Assembly: GCA_964036295.1 (NCBI GenBank)
Contig: OZ038467.1
Span: 20,281,670-20,345,669, forward strand
From: Plumapathes pennacea
Taxonomy: Eukaryota > Cnidaria > Anthozoa > Antipatharia > Myriopathidae
DNA: 64,000 nt
Direction: 5' to 3'
The notes beneath the pieces were generated by a model. The model worked only from the letters and a program-made list of their open reading frames with translations, was not told the DNA's origin and made no database searches. Both the position numbers and the translations under genes were made by a program. The first letter of the stretch is position 1, and each line of letters starts with the position of its first letter. Positions 21,914 through 32,909 of this stretch are shown here, piece after piece.

Positions 21914-22157
21914 AGGGCCCGGTTGTTCAAATCGCAGATAGCGCTATCCACTGAATAAATCTTTATCCTGTTGACTGAATTAGGCTTAATCTGGATAGCA
22001 ATTTATCTGGGCCTGGTTGTTCAAAGAGTGGATAGCGCTATTCGTCTGATGAATCGCTATCCAACGGATAGTATTAACCATTAAGCGTAATTCAGTCAAC
22101 TGGATAAGTATTCATCCAGTGGATAGCGCTATCCGCGCTTCGAACAACCGGGCCCAG
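21914..22157. mobile_element. MITE in intron, GGGCCCGGTTGTTC ends
   Basis: The left end GGGCCCGGTTGTTCAAA and the right end TTCGAACAACCGGGCCC are inverted repeats extending through GGATAGCGCTATCC. A second internal end (GGGCCTGGTTGTTCAAAG at 22010) marks a nested or partial copy. AGGT flanks both sides, a possible target duplication. Confidence 0.82.
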
Positions 22158-22699
22158 GTGTTTACAATTGTCATCGTAAACTGTATAAGAACAGTATAAG
22201 CAACTTTTCCGTTGCGTGACAAATTATTGTCAAGACCCCCGTCGTTACATACACAATTCCTTCTATAATTCGCCTCACAGTTGCAGTGCCTTGTGCGTCA
22301 GTATAGGTCCACTCTACTGAGATTTTCTCTTGTTATCAGGGTGGTGGATGGTGGCGGACACAGACTTACCTAAAATGAGACAGCTGATAATCTACGGGAC
22401 TCTCGAACTGGACCCGCACAGGGACTTTGTGCTCAGTGCAACATACATCATCGTTGGCGATCAAGGGAACTTAATCATTAGTTGGGAAGGCCAGCCAATG
22501 ATTGTAAATGTCCTGATCTCCCTTAATGGGGATCGAAACACACCCAACATACCTATACAAGACGGCCCCAACCTTGGATCAAAGGCATTGGGTAAGTTTA
22601 GTAAGAGAATGCTCCTTTCAAACGTTGTTACTGTGATTTCGATGCATTTTAATATCCCGCCTACACAATTAAATGTTTATTTGTATAGGTAATCGCATG

Positions 22700-22835
22700 A
22701 TTTCGAGTGCAATTTGGAATAAATTAGCACGAGTAAATTTTTCAAAGACCACAAAATTGCACGAGCGCCGCGTGAGTGCAATTTGTGGTGTTTGAAAAAT
22801 GTCCGAGTGCTTATTCATTACAAAATTGCACGAGA
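22700..22835. mobile_element. Hairpin MITE in intron
   Basis: The left arm (GAGTGCAATTTGGAATAA, TTTTTCAAAGACCACAAAAT) folds on the right arm (GTGGTGTTTGAAAAATG, CATTACAAAATTGCACGAG) around GAGCGCCGCGTGAG. The arms are about 60 bp. No ORF is present. Confidence 0.78.
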
Positions 22836-23286
22836 AATAATGTGATTACTTGTTAATAACATGTATACAATAATTTACTTCGCGCAGTTTTTTTTTCAAT
22901 TTCGTTATAATTCACAAGTGTTTCTCAAGCACTTTGTTTTCTCGCAAACAGAATCGGAATCGTCCTGAGGAATGAAAACACCCTTTTGTTTTGTTTGGCT
23001 TCGCAAATGCGCGCGCCAGCTGTCGGCAATTTTCAATTTCAAATTTCTGCACTGTTAATTTCACATTTCTGCACTGTTAATTACACATTTTTGCACTGTT
23101 TGGGATAAATTGACGTGCGCTCAGCCAATCAGAATGCAGAAATTATTGTATGCATGTTATTACGTATTTAACTTTAACATAAGATATATTTGAGAATTTA
23201 ATAAGATTCATTTGAGATTTTTTAGAAGAGATTTCTCCAAGAAATGTAGGCGTCTATAGTTGTTCTTTCCATTTGGTATTTAACAG
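22836..23286. other. Intron remainder
   Basis: AT-rich intron with a short local repeat (CACATTTCTGCACTGTTAATT twice, 23055-23095). Nothing else is recognised before the acceptor TTTAACAG at 23279-23286. Confidence 0.5.
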
Positions 23287-23637
23287 GGGTTTTCGGAAAC
23301 GTAGAAATCCACGGCGTTAATCGTTCGGTGTACTGGACCAGACTGACCCGGACAAGCGAGCCTGGGGACAAGTTAATCCATCTGCAGGAGCCAGTGGACT
23401 GGAACCCAGGAGAGGAAGTTGTCATTGCAACGACAACATACGAAGCATATCAAACAGAAATTCTAAGAATAGGTAGGGCAACATTCCAGAGTTATTGCCA
23501 AGGCCGAGTTTGAGTGGAATGGTGATCCTCGGAGAGGATTAGGTTGGTGAAGTTTTTCTTTTGTTTACCAATACAGCTAAAGATTTGCATTGAGTCCCAA
23601 ATTAATGAGAAACGCATTGGAAATTGTATTTTTTGTT

Positions 23638-23846
23638 AACCCTTTCACTCCCAAGCTCAAAATGTAGATTCTCCAAACCTTTTAAGAGTAAAATTTATGA
23701 GTAATGTAGTGAGAATTGATAGTTTAATCAGCTATCATCTGAGCAAGGTATCAAAAGCTAAGTTCGTCTTACTTTATGATATATTTCTATTGAGAAGCTG
23801 AAGGAGAAAACCGAAGTTGATCACTCTTGGGAGTGAAAGGGTTAAT
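23638..23846. mobile_element. MITE, CCCTTTCACTCCCAAG family, copy 1
   Basis: Starts TTAACCCTTTCACTCCCAAG and ends in the reverse complement (CTTGGGAGTGAAAGGGTTAA). The internal sequence (GAATTGATAGTTTAA, CTGAGCAAGGTATCA) is shared with 25780-25990 and partly with 4005, 11310 and 31130. It is about 208 bp and non-coding. Confidence 0.88.
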
Positions 23847-23870
23847 TGTATATGTCATGCTCTCCGTCAG

Positions 23871-25163
23871 GTGATTACAGACTTCCTAAAGCGATGTTGA
23901 TGACAGTGCACGGACAGCGTTTGAATTCCTCTTTAGTAGCGCCACATCACGGAATTGTACGCGGAACAAGAAGTCAGAACATGTGCGCATGACAAGCGGA
24001 CTGGAATGCCTACAAATGTCACTCAATGGGTGAGTAACTGAAGCATCCGACATACCTCCAGCATCGCATTAGTTTACTTCAAACGTTTCAGGTCCCGTTT
24101 ACGTCACTAGCGCGAATTTATCCGGATTTATGGCATTTGGTTCTAGAGTCGTTAAAACGTTTGTACTAGTTTTTGTGGAATCGGTGTCATTTTGGTGAAT
24201 TAGGAGAGAAAGCGAATCCAGAAGTGTCATTGGACACTTTGAACTCGGATACTTTGTGTCCGAAATAGCTTTCAAGTCTAAAAAGGCGGGACTTCACTCA
24301 CTTATAACTTTGCAAAATGCTCAATTGTCACCGATGTCTTTGCTTTAAGTATTGTTGTCGTATAGTGAGCCACCACTGAAGGCAATGAATGTTCAAGGTT
24401 TCAAAACCTGGCTTTATACTTCGGTGCCAACTATTTTTTCTCCCTTTTCTTTCTGTACAAATAGATTATGAGATGCTCATCATCGAAAGTTTGGACGCTG
24501 ACACAATGGTTCGAAGGCTCTCTCCCGTAGCCCTGTCTGCTGAGGGCTTCACAGATTTGTTGAATGACCCCATGGATCAAGGCTGGTGTCATGGTTACAC
24601 TTGTGAAGAAAGACTCTCCACTTTTTTCTCAGTTGTGGCAACTGGTTTTAACTATACTCTTTACTTCACTGGTACGTACACGGTTTTACAGCAGCTGTAT
24701 ATATTGTACGATGTGGTTTAAAACGTTTCTAAAATTATGTCACATTTTGCCTCTCTATAATGCGGGTTCTCATCCCAATTTTAAGAATAGGCCTTTTTCT
24801 CAGGGTTCGTCTAGCTAACTCAAAGTGTTTTCATTTTTCAGGAACCAATCCTCAGAGACTACGTCTAAGATTGCTGAACTCTGATCCTTCACAAGTCCTT
24901 CGGTTAGCAATCTGGTACTCCACACCTCAACGCTTGGACATTTATCGTAAGGGAGTCTACATACAGCCAACGCACAACTAAGGGGCAGTCATTCACTTAC
25001 GTCAAGAACGATCCAAAACTTCCTGATGATCAGTTTGAGCCACCACTCAGTAGTGTCAGCGGTGCTAACTATTTTGGCCGGCGCAAGCAAATGTTGTTTG
25101 TGGTTTTGCGAGGGAATTCACCAGTTGATACCAGAACGATGCCGATTGTGCAAATCAAACTAG
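23871..25163 (+). pseudogene. PKHD1L1 post-G8 ectodomain exons
   Basis: Exons: 23871-24029 (DYRLPKAMLMTVHGQRLNSS ... TGA at 23990 ... DWNAYKCHSM), 24465-24671 (DYEMLIIESLDADTMVRRLS ... GWCHGYTCEERLSTFFSVVA) and 24842-25163 (NPQRLRLRLLNSDPSQVLRL ... STPQRLDIY ... YIQPTHN, then a shifted frame FTYVKNDPKLPDD ... MLFVVLRGNSPVDTRTM). The wording follows PKHD1L1 closely (YEMLxIESxDxDTxxRRxSPVAL; STPQRLDVYVN; QMLYFIVKG). A frameshift at 24980 is placed because homology switches frame within a continuous exon. Confidence 0.85.
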
Positions 25164-25503
25164 GTACGGTCTTTCATGTTGAATTAAGTTTCTTGTCGTT
25201 CTAATTCATCCTGTACTTTTCTCTGCTCAAATCTACTCTATGTTCGACCTCATCTTTTAGCCAAACGCTCTCCACTACAACCTACTTGATTATCTGTAGT
25301 GATATGCTGTGCATTCCCGTGGTGCATTGCATTGTACAGTCGTATTGCACTCCTTCCGGTGTAATATCTCCTTTGTACTCTACTGAAATGCATTGTACTA
25401 CACTACACTACGCATGCTGTACTGAACCAAACTCCATTGTGCCATAGTCTATCGCTCACTTAGTTCTTGATTGTATAACCACGTTGCTATTTGGTATTCT
25501 CAG

Positions 25504-26287
25504 GGTGTAAGCCTGTTGACGTCAGTGAATTCTTTGAGAAGAATCTGGTAGAAAATCTGGCGGGACTACTCCAGATTGATAAATCCCGAATACGAATCGT
25601 GGAAATCGTAAGTGCTTTGAGGTCATCCAGAAGGCGCCGAGCGTTATCCGAAGAAAAGACGACAACCATACGGATAGAAATCGGAGAAGCACCTTTTGCT
25701 AATGTTCCTTACACTCCTGACGAGAATTTTAATCCAAGTTATAAGTAAGTTTTTTTTTGTCGAATTCTTATCTAAATAGTTAGCCCTTTCACTCCCAAGC
25801 TCAAAGTACAGATTCTCTCAACCTTTTAAGAGGAACTTGTATGAGTGATGTAGTGAGAATTGATAGTTTAACAAGTTGTCACCTGAGCAAGGTATCACAA
25901 GCCAAGTTCTTCTTACTGTATGATATATTTGTACTGCCAAAATTGAAGGAGAAAATTAAACTTGATTACTCTTCGGAGTGAAAGGGTTAAGGGGAATCTT
26001 TTGAATACTTCTACTTCTGACTATTTAACAAAGGTGATTATGGGATTTTTTTTATCAACAGACCAACCTCGCCTCCTTCAGTCTCACCATCAGTCACGCC
26101 CCTCCCAGAGGAAGACATGAAAGTTCTGTGCGACAAGTTGCAAGTGCTCGCGACAAAGACCGTGGAAGCAGCTCAAACAGGTGCAATGGCGTCGGGTTTT
26201 AAACTTGACGTCGTGTTCATTAACGTTACAGATCCTGAGCCACCTAGAGTCGATCGGACAGGCGGCATCTGGCGACTAACGGAACAG
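25504..26287 (+). pseudogene. Fibrocystin-L C-terminal ectodomain exons
   Basis: Exon 25504-25744 encodes PVDVSEFFEKNLVENLAGLL and IRIVEIVSALRSSRRRRALS. In PKHD1L1 the equivalent FFEK.LI.NLA.LLGI....IRIV..V region, often with a basic RRRR cluster, lies near the C-terminus. Exon 26062-26287 adds a Pro/Ser linker, PEEDMKVLCDKLQVLATKTV and KLDVVFINVTDPEPPRVDRT. Both exons are open, and the junction (TAT-AA/A) is in phase 2. Confidence 0.82.
25780..25992. mobile_element. MITE, CCCTTTCACTCCCAAG family, copy 2
   Basis: The same ends and the same internal order as 23638-23846, with more divergence (CTCTTCGGAGTGAAAGGGTTAA at the right). It sits in the next intron of the same gene in the same orientation. 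Confidence 0.86.
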
Positions 26288-26302
26288 GTAAATATCTGTA
26301 AT

Positions 26303-26305
<3 letters not shown>

Positions 26306-26339
<34 letters not shown>

Positions 26340-26340
26340 G

Positions 26341-26375
<35 letters not shown>

Positions 26376-26376
26376 G

Positions 26377-26419
<43 letters not shown>

Positions 26420-26452
26420 GTCAATCAATCAATCAATTAATAAATCAATCAG

Positions 26453-26483
<31 letters not shown>

Positions 26484-26515
26484 GTCAGTCAATAAGTCAA
26501 CAAATCAATCAAAGA
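26306..26515. repeat. (AATC)n microsatellite
   Basis: CAATCAATCAAT tetranucleotide array with occasional CAGT and AATA variants, immediately downstream of the donor at 26288. The NQSINQSI translation is intron read-through. Confidence 0.97.
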
Positions 26516-26886
26516 ATGACGTTACACCCAGTAAATTCCTCTATCGATAACGGCATGCGTAATAAACGGAATAGCGTTTTTTTCCAAATAGATAGAGTAG
26601 CCGGTAATCGTGTGCTTTTGGCAATCTTCGCCTCTATTTTGGCGGGAAAATATCCGTAACCAGACTTCCTCGGTCTCAGCAAGTCAACTTTTTGACACGT
26701 TGGTGTAATTGTGGCTATAATTGGCTATAATTGTGTTTTCAGAATAGCACGAAGTGTATTCCTTTAGAAATTGATATTCTCTGTACTATGTTATTCTTAA
26801 ACCGGAATAGGAATAGACAGAATATTCCCCAATAGAACGCGCCCTAAAATGTGTTTTTTTTAATAAGTCTGTATCTGTAACTGCAG

Positions 26887-27568
26887 GTGGGCCCTCAAAT
26901 GGTACGTGGCGGTACGATCAAGTAAACGCTATGAAAGAGGGAAACAAGACAAGTCTTGAGCACGACTATCGCGTCCCAGTCAGATTACTATTGATGGAGA
27001 ATCCCATTGGCGCAAATAAAACAGTGGCATTCTCAGTCCAACCTTCTCTTGTCATGCTTGATGCTGGTGATAACATAATCCCCTTACTAGGCCATGGAGC
27101 CAGTGAACAATGGGAAGACACATTTTTCACACCAGGCTTCTAGAATGACTGAGTCTGAACTAATATGTGTCGTTTCTCCAAGGTATGTAACAGCTACCAT
27201 CAGATATGCCACTGGTGACCCAGAAGCTGTGCTTGGGGAAAATAGTTCAGTGCCTTTTACGAAGGGCATAGCGAACTTCACCAATCTCAGCATAAGTCAC
27301 AGTGGACGTGACTACATTCTGGATTTCAAGATCTCATATCCATCAAGAGCTAACTTCACGATCAGTTCACAATCTTTTGACGTGCGGGAGCGAGTGCTAT
27401 ACTTTAGTTTGGCACAAGAGCCGTCCGACTCTAACGAAACTGTGCCGTTTGAACAGCAACCAAGGGTTGAAGTACGAGACGCTGATGGCAGTTTAGTGAC
27501 CAATACTGGGTGGAAGGGTCGACAGTGGATATGCCGAGCTAAGATTGCTGATCCAGAGAAGAATCAAG
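26887..27568 (+). pseudogene. Ectodomain exon with repeated filamin-like module, frameshifted
   Basis: Three successive frames: GPQMVRGGTIK then stop; VNAMKEGNKTSLEHDYRVPV ... PLLGHGASEQW then a stop at 27141-27143; and YVTATIRYATGDPEAVLGEN ... SGRDYILDFKISYPSRANFT ... YFSLAQEPSDSNETVPFEQQ PRVEVRDADGSLV. The last part defines a module, about 110 residues long, that repeats in the next two exons (xxFxxxQPGxxNxTVxFxxQPxVExRDxGT). Many N-x-S/T sites indicate an extracellular location. At least two frameshifts are present; 27107-27180 may be an insertion. Confidence 0.75.
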
Positions 27569-27858
27569 GTAAGACCATTACTTTGTCTATCAAGGAAAAG
27601 TTGCTCGAGTTACGATACAGAGGGCAAAATGTCTTCATTCTAACATCGGAGTTCACTTTCAACTCCTGGAATGTCAAATAAAAGCTGAAGGTGTCTACTC
27701 AAATTATAGTGTAAATAAGTACAGACTAAAGCAGTGTTCAGGGGCCAGTTTAATAAACATTTACAAATGTATTTTACAAGTGCGATCATTATTATCCGTC
27801 GGCTTACACTACTAAAGGATTTTAAGCTGTTGGCACTCCATATCGAGACTACTGCTGG

Positions 27859-28420
27859 TCAGAAATACTTAGCTGCAACAACATAATCGAAAACATAAGA
27901 GTAATAAATTAGTTGGGTCCATTCAGACCAGGAAGGACTGCAGTGCTGCCGAGTTACGTCAAAGTACTCGAAATAGAATCGTGGAATGAGAAAACCAACA
28001 GCTATAGTCCAGCAGACGGGAATAAGTGTTTTTAACTTTCTGGTCGTTATTCTATGTCGGATGCTCAGTGGTTTCATAATTGCATGATAGCGCTCAAATG
28101 CGATGATAACTAAAGAAAATACAGAGGCATATGAGCCGGCCCAGGCCAAGTTTCCACGGCTGATAGTTTTACATAGAACATTGCCATATAGTCCTGTTGG
28201 ATGAGTAAAAGTTCCTTTTAAAATGAAAGGTGGAATTGTAAAAATTCCGACCATCAGATCAGCTGCAGCTAAATTGAGTAGTAAGTAGTTGATCGGAGTC
28301 TTCATGGAGCGGCTCTTGAGTATGACGACGATGACCAGGGAATTGCCGAGTACGTTCATAGTGACAAGTACCGAGTACAGAGGTGCGAAGATCGATTCGC
28401 CGCTATACATTGCTCTGCGC
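27859..28420 (-). pseudogene. Rhodopsin-family GPCR, TM1-TM5 only, intronic antisense
   Basis: The minus-strand frame begins after an acceptor-like TTTGTGTGTTTCAG (about 28421-28434). It shows TM1 with GNSLVIVVILKS, TM2 with NYLLLNLAAADLMVGIFTIP, ECL1 Trp-less loop with a conserved Cys (YGNVLCKTISRG), TM3 ending in ERYHAIMKP (DRY variant), TM4 (LKTLIPVCWTIAVGFLIP) and a second Cys in ECL2, then stops within TM5 (YSYVFDYVVAAKYF). TM6, NPxxY and the C-tail are missing and were not found downstream. It lies inside the large intron 27569-31304 of the plus-strand gene. Likely a truncated neuropeptide/amine-type receptor fragment. Confidence 0.82.
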
Positions 28421-28439
28421 TGAAACACACAAAGATATA

Positions 28440-30400
28440 ACAGTCAAAACTTGGAATGCGATATTCGCAGAAAACTCGATTAGATGTCGATCGGAATATA
28501 CAACGCCCCGACATGGTCAGAAATAGCGGACACGCATGCGCATTAGGGGCTGCAATTTTTTTGGCTTTCAGTGTAAACTAAACAAGAGACTTTACTATGA
28601 AGATGGACACAAAAATCATCGTACCTTTGAACTAGGGACTAAATAGGAAGCTGTTCAACCGGATTCTCTTATAATACAAGGATGCCGAAAATATTAACAC
28701 AAAATCAATAGCTGTCCATTTGTACTTCTTGCGTTTTTCCAATGTAAAGATGCAAGACACGTCTAAGAGACAACAGTATGGCAGACGAGCTGAAAACGGC
28801 ATACTGGATGAGAGTAGCTGACCGTTTTGCCTCGAAGTTGTTGAAATAACGAAGCTGTTCAATCGATTCTTACTTCGAGAAAGGTCATCCTTCTGAACAA
28901 ACTTATTGGTAACCCTCGGCACTTTGTATCTCTTGCGTTTTTGGATTATAACGATGTGTTTTGTTGAATTTAGCCCCACAATCACTTGATACGCACGCTT
29001 AGTGAAGCAAGGTTCGATGCTACTCGCGATCTAGCTCCCTCCGATCGGCCCCGGCGATCGACCAAGTTGTTCAAAACAAACTGTGTAGCCTTGTGAGTAA
29101 ACCATCCTGCAAAGTGAGTTTAGGATTTGTTTTGGGGATTTAATGGAGCTTTGAAAGAGACGTCGCGAATCGTGGCGCATAAATACGGTTGTTCAAGAAC
29201 GGACAAGGAAACTCTGTCCAGCAAAGCAGGAACTGTTTTAATACCGCTCAATTGTAAGACTTGTTCATCCTTTCTTCTAACTTCAGCATAACATTTGCAA
29301 TTAAGCTACAGCACCAAGTTTTACGAAACTGACCGTGCATGTCACCAGTCGCTTTGAAACATTTCAGCTTTTCCATTCGCGGCATGCTGTTTCCAATAAT
29401 CACTACGATCTCGGAACAGTTTTTCAGCAATCGCAGTGATCGTAGCAATCCAGCGGTCTCTGAACACTTTTCTGAGCAATCGCAGTGATTGATCGCAATG
29501 CGGCATACCTCAGCTAATTGTACGTTTGGTAAACAAACTGCTGCCCACGATTTTGGGCGGGAAAAGCTGCCGCGGACGCAAATTGTGGCGGGAAATACCC
29601 GGCCCGCTGACAATGTTGCAGGCTCAGAATGTCCGCTATTTCTGGCCATGGAGAGCGTTTGGAACAAGAGGCCATAAACCCCGTCGTGTTTTTTTCTTCG
29701 TATTAGGTATTGTGGATAATATTCGCTAGACCTAATACTCACTGAATTGGACTGAGTTGCTTGCAGTGTTCGATATTCGTAAGAAAGTAGCCAGGTCTTC
29801 TGTTCGCAGCTGGTTGTCGCTCTTATGAACTAAATTAAATGTAAAACCGTTTTTGTTGATTTTAACATCTTGTTTGTTTTATTCAAATATAAATAGAATA
29901 TATGATATCGTTGCGCTCAGAGCTTCCTAGATCAGCTAAACACCACAACTAACAGTGTCGAACAATATCTTTCAATAGCTTGGCCGACTTGTCTTCTCTT
30001 TACCGTAGTTCCTCTTACGGTCCCTTTAACCTGGTCAGCACTGGTCAACAATTTAATTGAGCTTCAAGTAGAAACCTGATGTCCTGAACAATGAAGGGTT
30101 TTCGCCAAAGAAGAGTATCCGCAATACATCTTTCAGATTAAACAAAAACACACGGCACAATTTAAACATTCGGGACCGAATATACTTTGAATAATATAAG
30201 TTTACTTGCGAGAACACGGTATTTTATTTTCTGTTGTTTAGGTGGATTTTATTAAAAAGTGAAACACGTTTTTAAGTGCAGTTCCGTTGCACCTAAAGGT
30301 TGTTTACTTTTCACCAACCAACCCTTATAAAATAATCTTGCTAAATACCAAAAACGTACCTAAAAATATTTTTTATATCATAAATTTATCACTTGGTTAT
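28440..30400. other. Large intron, mostly unexplained
   Basis: Apart from the GPCR fragment nothing is recognised. Near 29405-29490 words such as GATCTCGGAACAG, GCAATCGCAGTGAT and GCAATCGCAGTGATTGATC form a short imperfect repeat. The 164-residue minus ORF at 29248-29742 has no family resemblance. Confidence 0.4.
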
Positions 30401-30404
30401 ATTT

Positions 30405-30605
30405 AAGAAATATATAACGCGTCACCGTGTAATATAGCCTCATCTAAACACGCGGGAAGTTGACAGAACACGAGAGTAGCGTAAGGAAACCACGAGGCCG
30501 CCGAGTGGTTTCTGGCGCTACTCGAGTGTTCTCCCAACTTTCCAAGTGTTTAGATGAGGCTATATTACACGGGAACACGTTATATATTTCTTTTATAAAA
30601 TAATT
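30405..30605. mobile_element. Foldback MITE, about 90-bp arms
   Basis: The left arm (AAATATATAACGCGTCACCG, TGTAATATAGCCTCATCTAA) and the right arm (TTAGATGAGGCTATATTACA, GGAACACGTTATATATTTC) are inverted repeats. The centre, near 30505, is GGCCGCCGAGTGG. A partial further copy of the end (GCGTCAGCGTGTAATATA) occurs at 30634. Confidence 0.82.
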
Positions 30606-30834
30606 AGTCAAGTAAAGAACATCGCGTATCGCGTCAGCGTGTAATATATTCTCATCTAACACGGTTATTTAGCCAATCAGGGCGCGTGTAGTATCATAGT
30701 TATTTTAGAAATATATATATTAAATGCGAACCGAAAAAAGACAAGGCACAGAATATTTTTTATTTTCGACCAGAGAATCCCACATTTAATAGTTGTCAGT
30801 GAAGGTGTAAATTAAGTGGTCATCGACTTCCGTC

Positions 30835-31025
30835 TAAATAAATGTCAAGTCGAACGGATGCTTACTGAAGGCGTTTGATGGAAAAAAACTCGAGAGAATA
30901 TGCAGTAAAAACATTTTTTTGGCAAGCCAACTAAGATTATAACAGACAAGGTAATTTCCATCAAGTGTTGAGCGTTTTACAATAATGCTAAGAACTCTTT
31001 GGATTCTTTGGATAGTGTTAATCAA
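30835..31025 (-). pseudogene. Possible LINE-derived minus-strand relic
   Basis: A 63-residue frame starts MINTIQRIQRVLSIIVKRST and continues LVCYNLSWLAKKMFLLHILS. This loosely resembles the ...IQ..Q.R..R.I.......W L.....R segment downstream of LINE reverse transcriptases. No flanking support; low confidence. Confidence 0.25.
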
Positions 31026-31304
31026 AGCCTACAGTTTTGTCATTTCCTTCTTTCTCTTTTTTTCTTTTAAAGTTTTAGATTTGATATTTACGACATTAGG
31101 AGTAAAGAGAGGTTCAGTCATTGAAAAGTGTTAGTAAGGAGAACTTGGCTTTTGATACCCTGCACAGATGAAAGCTGATTATTCAACTCTCACTACAACG
31201 CTTGAATATATGTTTTAGAAGGCCACGAGAATCTGTATTTTGAGCTTCGGAGTTAAAGGAATACTCTACTCATAACTAACAGTTTATTCTCTTTAATTTT
31301 TCAG

Positions 31305-32460
31305 GTCAACTCAACGGATTTTCCTCGATAACTTTCGTAGCAGGAGTTGCTGCATTCAATAACTTGTCCATTGATCATGAAGGGCTGAACTACGTGCTAG
31401 AGATGGAAGCTTTCACGAATCGTGCATACAACTTCTCTTCCAATACGTCATCCTTCAGAGTGAAACAGAGACGTCTGGGTTTGTTTATCACCCAGCAACC
31501 AGGTAAAGTGCATTGCTCAAGTTGTACTGACCCAAACCGCTTGTATCTCAAACCGCTGTGAATGATTGTACCTGCCATTTGAAACGACAAATATTATAAT
31601 GATCTAAGATTGCATATAAAAGAAACTCTGATAATTTCTAATTAAAAAATTAACTTAAGTAAATATTTGACAGCGTATCTTTAGTGGTGACATTATGCCT
31701 TGTACTTACACTAACCCAACAAAAACAATGCAGTCAAATGTTAAACAAATTATTGCAACAAAAATGCTGTGTGCTGATGATTATTTTGCGAGTGTTTACC
31801 AGGAACGTCTTCAATATTTCAGGTGATTGTAATGACACTGTTCCTCGTGAATTTCAACCAGTTCTCGAGATTCGCGATATCGCTACGAATCGCAATACTG
31901 GTAGCCTGGGTTGGCGCGGCGGGAAGTGGCGTATACATGCTACAATTCAAGAGTCTGGAGCTGAATTGATGAACGGTAGTACCAAATCAGATATCCCTCC
32001 CTCTGGTCGCATAATATTCACGAATATTAGCTTCAGTGACGTTGCAATCGGTTATCAATTGAAATTTGAAGTGACTGTTCTCCCAGCATCTTCCTTGTAC
32101 TCAGGAATGGCTGTTTCTTCCCAAAAATTTGATGTGCTTCCCAGAAAGTTTTATCTAGCGCTTGTAACTCAACCAGGCAATGTAAATCAATCAGTCGTGT
32201 TTGGAACGCAGCCAGTGGTTGAACTTAGGGATGTTGGGACTCGCCGCCGGGCAACTCCTCTCAAGTACAAGCCGTGGGTCTTCGTAAGCCTGGGTACTAA
32301 TCCCAAGCCAGGCGAGGCTTTTCTCAATGGAACGCGTAATGTTTCAGTTGTTAAAGAAAGAGCGGAGTTCACCGATCTGCTCATCACTCGTTATGGAAGC
32401 GGGTTTGTATTGTTGCTTCAGTCCACGTACGGCCAGAGCGTTACGACGGCACCATTCGAG
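31305..32460 (+). pseudogene. Repeated ectodomain module exons (open)
   Basis: Exon 31305-31502 reads QLNGFSSITFVAGVAAFNNL and ends RRLGLFITQQPG. Exon 31823-32460 reads DCNDTVPREFQPVLEIRDIA ... GWRGGKWRIHATIQ ... KFYLALVTQPGNVNQSVVFG and then QPVVELRDVGTRRRATP. With exon 26887 they form at least three copies of a beta-rich module (strand, QPG, N-x-S/T, VF.TQP.VE.RD). Both exons are fully open and junctions are phase 1. Several N-glycosylation sites are present. This resembles the repeated tail region of PKHD1L1 but I cannot name the fold. Confidence 0.75.
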
Positions 32461-32489
32461 GTAAATATCAATTCACTATCAGTATTATC

Positions 32490-32755
<266 letters not shown>

Positions 32756-32909
32756 AAGCACCACGATCAATCGTGTTCATTCTTTAGAGATGACTGCCCT
32801 GTTTTGTATTTCAGGGTCTTTAGTAAGCTTGTTATAGTCTACCCATGACCATCAGTCACCCAGCAACGCCCACTAGATTTTAAATGTTACGTTTTGATCT
32901 TTTCCCCAG

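Larger units (their letters stand above)
21478..23472 (+). pseudogene. Second G8 domain exons
   Basis: Three exons: 21478-21651 (WSDPEAWYGTELGYGGYNKQ, LP, then TAA at 21621-21623, then NGSDVMIKE), 22340-22591 (WWMVADTDLPKMRQLIIYGT ... GDQGNLIISWEG ... NIPIQDGPNLGSKALG) and 23287-23472 (FGNVEIHGVNRSVYWTRLTR ... DWNPGEEVVIATTTYEAYQT). G8 is an eight-glycine beta domain found in PKHD1, PKHD1L1, TMEM2 and CEMIP, here in the position of the second copy. The stop replaces a residue that is normally Lys/Val/Glu after LP, so a single nonsense change is the simplest explanation. Confidence 0.88.

Noticed and set aside
26288..26440. NQSI repeat protein extension
   Set aside because: Lies after a good donor site and comes from an AATC microsatellite in the intron.
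29248..29742. 164-residue minus-strand ORF
   Set aside because: No family resemblance, contains short local repeats, no splice or start context; probably chance in a less AT-rich stretch.
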